DNA of 64,000 bases from Limnomonas spitsbergensis (lineage: Eukaryota > Chlorophyta > Chlorophyceae > Chlamydomonadales), in NCBI GenBank assembly GCA_037349105.1, contig JAYJMM010000124.1, positions 6,556,001-6,620,000 of the forward strand. Reading direction: 5' to 3'. The notes beneath the pieces are model-generated. The model saw nothing but the letters and a program-made list of their open reading frames with translations, did not search any database and was not told where the DNA came from. A program made the translations under genes and the position numbers. Positions 61,013-64,000 of this stretch are shown piece by piece (position 1 is the first letter of the stretch; the number at the start of each line of letters is the position of its first letter).

Positions 61013-64000
61013 ATGGGCGGCTGCCAAAGCACGGTCAATGTCAGCTCTTTCACGAATTCATTGAGGGTCTCACCTTCAGTAGCCATAGGGCCTACTCCCT
61101 CAATATTGCCGCGTGAGCGATTCGATGACGTCAATGAGAAATATGCATTCGAGAAGGTGCAGAGGAGACACATGCGCCCAATGTTGCTGTACCGCCGGCT
61201 TATCTTTCTCGAGCTCAGAAGCATACATGTTGTCAATTTTACAGGAGCTTGGAAAAGGCCTCTCCGGAATTGTGGTCACCCGCAGAGTCAGGGACAAGGA
61301 GGAGAACAAGGTACTCACAATGCTCATTTCGTTTGTACGGTAGTCGAGGAGGACATGCAAGCGATTATTTTAGTGCTCGTCCTGACCACCTTAGGCAGGC
61401 CGTTTGGAAGCCACCTCTGGTCCCATTCGAACGGGGAAATTGTGTTTAATCGTGGCCCGAGCGGTAAGGCTTGCTGCACCCGGAACCCCAGCTGTGGGCC
61501 TTGCTGTAGCCGAATTGTACCTGAAGCGGCAGGAAGGGAACCCTGGGATATACTTCCCCTTGCCATGCATATGGCATTCAACATTACGGTAGTCTTATTT
61601 CTTCCAGGCATTGAGAGTTTGAGACCCCAAGTGAATTGCTGCCATGCCTGCAGGTTTAAAAGTCTTGCGGTAAACTAGGAGAGTGCGTCGAGAAACGGTA
61701 TCACTAATCGGTTCCACAATGCTACCCATTTGATGCTTCAAACAGGTATACGCATGCAAGACCATTACAAAATCCAAGGTTATCAGCCTGGTTGACTTGA
61801 AGGACATTCAGAAAGAGATCAAGATCTACAAGTACTTGGCGACTCATCCAAGCATTTGCCGATTCATCCAGAATTACGAAGACAAGGATGCGGTGCATCT
61901 CATAGTGGAGGTGAGGCCACCTGATCGAGGTGAGGTTCAAGTAAAGAGCCTCCAGCATCCTGGAAAATGCAATGAGGAGGGGTATCTAAAAGTGTCATAG
62001 ACGCCTTGCTGCCATGTTGCTTACATTTAACTGTTCCGCTAATTTTCTGTTCACGCGCACCTGGTCAGAGGCATCCATTTTGGCGAATCCCTCCCGCCAG
62101 GAGTGCTCTGGAGGGGATCTTTTTGACCGCATCCAGCGAGAAAAGGTTTTCGACGAGCTCATGGCGGCCCGGGCGATGCACTCCATTGTGGGCTTGGTTC
62201 AGCACTGCCACTCCATGCACGTGGTTCATCGCGACATCAAGGTGGGCACAGGGCAGTCTGCTGCGAAAAGTGGCTTGTAGACACCGTCCAGAAGGAAAGA
62301 GAGAAATTTTAGCACCGCAAGCGCATGAGGGCGAAGGGAGCAGTGCGGCATGGACCAAGGCTACTGTCCTGAAATAAGATGTGTAACACTGCTGTCTGCA
62401 TCGTAACCCTACAGCCGTGTCACCTTTGTAAGCGCATTGTGCTTCTTCAGGAATTTGTTTCTACACCCACCCTGCTAAGGCATAGCCATTCTTCAAACGG
62501 CCTCCCTTTCTTTCGCTTTATTTTGAATCGTGATGCTGGTTACATGCCCCTTGATCAGCCGGAGAGCTTCATGTACACTAGCGCTGTCCCGGACGCAGAG
62601 CTCAAGGCCATCGCTTTCCGCAACGCCAGATTCTTCTCTGAGGGTGCCATGGAGGAACTCGTCGGTGGGTACCATGCCATGTCCATCGTGTGCCATGCTC
62701 AATATCCCTTTGATGGTTGTCATCTGAAGCCGTTACGGTCCTTACGGTGGCCGAATTACGTGGCTGACTTTCAGTCACTGTAAGTTCAAGGCAAATTCAG
62801 CCACTTTTACCAGAAAGGGACTGAAATTATTTACACGATTTCTAAAATACGGCGCAATTGTACAGCAATTGTACTGATCTGAAGCCATTATAACAGCTTG
62901 TGCAAGTCAGATCCTAAGCTTCATGATAGCATGCTTGTGATCCCGCTCGCTGGGACTCCTGTAATCAGTGTAACAACATTAAGTGATGGCTATTGAATAC
63001 TTTGTGCATCTTGATGCAATGTTGTGTTCAGGTTGCCCGTACTATGCTGCGCCTGAGATGCTGCGGGGCAGCTACGGCTGTGAGGTGGACATCTGGAGCT
63101 GTGGAGTGTTGCTGTACGTCCTGCTCTCCGGGCGCCCTCCATTTGACGGCGAAAACGACAACGAGGTACGCGCAGGGAAAAAGTATCACGGCTGTCAGCA
63201 TTCTCTGATCCTCGAATAATCTCAAATCCTTAGTCTGCTCTAGTCTGTTCAAACGTTCGTGTACTCTAGATGGCCTGCTGCTAGCCGAGTCCTAGATCAA
63301 ACCCAATGGACTAACTTCTTGCCTGGCTTTCACAGATTTTTGAGCAGATTGTCTCGTGCCCTCTGGACCTCAAGAGCGCTCCTTGGCCGACCGTGTCCGC
63401 CTCGGCCAAAGAGCTGGTGCGCAAGATGCTCATCCGCGACCCCAGGCGGCGTGCCAATGCCGAGCAGGTAGGCAGCCCTCTGGAAGCTGCACATGAAGGA
63501 TGATTGAGTGGGGTATCTGAGTAACGGAGCCAAAATCTGTGTTGTACCTACATCCGCGGTTGCAGATCCTGGTCAGCGCCTGCCTACCTGCATGGCCGCC
63601 CTGTGACCCTGAATCAGGTTCTCAACCATCCCTGGCTCAAGGAGCAGAATGCCAGCACGGCCTCCGAGCCCGTGGTACTCATGCGCATGCGCGAGTTTGG
63701 CGGGTTCAACAAGCTCAAAAAAACGGCGCTCAAGGTGAGCACGGCAGGGGGCCTGCAGTGTGACACTGCCCCATAAGTGCAGGCCTGCTGCACAGGTCGG
63801 AGCACTGCAGTGCTGCAGTGGGCAGTGGGAGGTTGCAGTGCTGCAGTATGGAGTGGGAGGCTGCAGTGCTGCATTCTGCAGTGGGATACTGCAGTGGGAT
63901 ACTGCAGTGGGGCTGTACAGGAGGAAGCGACCTCCTGGCTATATTGCGCAGATGCACAGTCGTCCCCTTATCATGATGTCGTTTCAGGACTTGTCCCCCC
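61013..64000 (+). CDS. CDPK-like kinase, probable pseudokinase, 3' end beyond window
   Basis: Exons: 61013-61156, 61245-61310, 61746-61910, 62101-62241, 62559-62664, 63032-63165, 63336-63467, 63618-63734. Phases agree; ~329 aa are visible. It starts MGGCQSTV, a myristoylation (Gly2) and palmitoylation (Cys4) motif that would tether it to membranes. The kinase domain has [10 protein letters not shown] (Gly loop), VYACKTI (ATP Lys), EIKIYKYL (helix C Glu), [33 protein letters not shown] and HPWL. Then comes [15 protein letters not shown], the CDPK autoinhibitory junction. The EF-hands expected next lie outside the window. The Asn of HRDxKPEN is Ser and the DFG segment reads [10 protein letters not shown], so both Mg-binding side chains are missing while the HRD Asp is kept. 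Weak or no catalysis is inferred. Confidence 0.9.
63735..64000. other. CDPK intron with GCAGTG-rich low-complexity sequence
   Basis: Intronic sequence to the right edge. From 63803 to 63912 it repeats CTGCAGTG and GCAGTGGGA-type words (PstI-like CTGCAG many times) without a fixed period. The last bases (TTTCAG-GACTTG at about 63989) could be the next splice acceptor, but the window ends too soon to tell. Confidence 0.5.

Overview
The window is nuclear DNA of a eukaryote, most likely a green alga (Chlorophyta). The genes are dense and intron-rich. The introns have clean GT-AG borders (plus three GC-AG) whose phases agree from exon to exon. Several products are plant-type: a plant-like NUP85, a YbeY-HAD fusion as in land-plant chloroplasts, and a CDPK-type kinase. 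Placement below Chlorophyta is not possible from the sequence alone. Exon coordinates below were derived by eye from splice sites, reading frame and family similarity.

Layout, left to right: (1) minus strand, <1-12931, NUP85, a nuclear-pore scaffold protein running off the left edge. One 7.6-kb intron is almost entirely a 38-bp minisatellite (2416-9871). (2) plus, 13216-21125, a 14-exon gene for a ~985-aa, mostly helical protein I do not recognise, with an organelle-presequence-like N terminus. (3) minus, 21815-23891, a coiled-coil protein. (4) 23892-28718, no confident gene. (5) plus, 28719-31958, a ten-exon gene whose N-terminal half is a phage T4-type prohead (gp21-like, MEROPS S80-type) serine protease. 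This is the most unexpected gene here. (6) minus, 33124-38314, YbeY endoribonuclease fused to a Cof-type HAD phosphatase. (7) plus, 38625-39374, mitochondrial ribosomal protein uL30m. (8) minus, 40176-60322, a 20-exon P1B-1 copper ATPase with a Cys-rich N terminus. One 9.5-kb intron holds a ~9-kb array of a 43-bp minisatellite. (9) plus, 61013 to beyond the right edge, a CDPK-like kinase with an intact myristoylation motif but without two metal-binding residues of the active site.

The genes alternate strictly in strand, so they form divergent pairs sharing short promoters (NUP85/unknown gene, YbeY/uL30m, Cu-ATPase/CDPK) and convergent pairs. The YbeY/uL30m pair joins two organelle-translation genes across 310 bp. 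The Cu-ATPase/CDPK promoter has a tight cluster of GTAC cores, the motif recognised by the algal copper regulator CRR1. The genes do not otherwise form one pathway.

A second theme is tandem repetition in introns. There are two giant arrays and at least three small ones (29, 19 and 17 bp), a duplicated exon, and three places where the duplicated material includes an intron 3' end. The NUP85 array is the extreme case: its sense strand is pyrimidine-rich, nearly free of AG dinucleotides, and ends directly in the functional 3' splice site.
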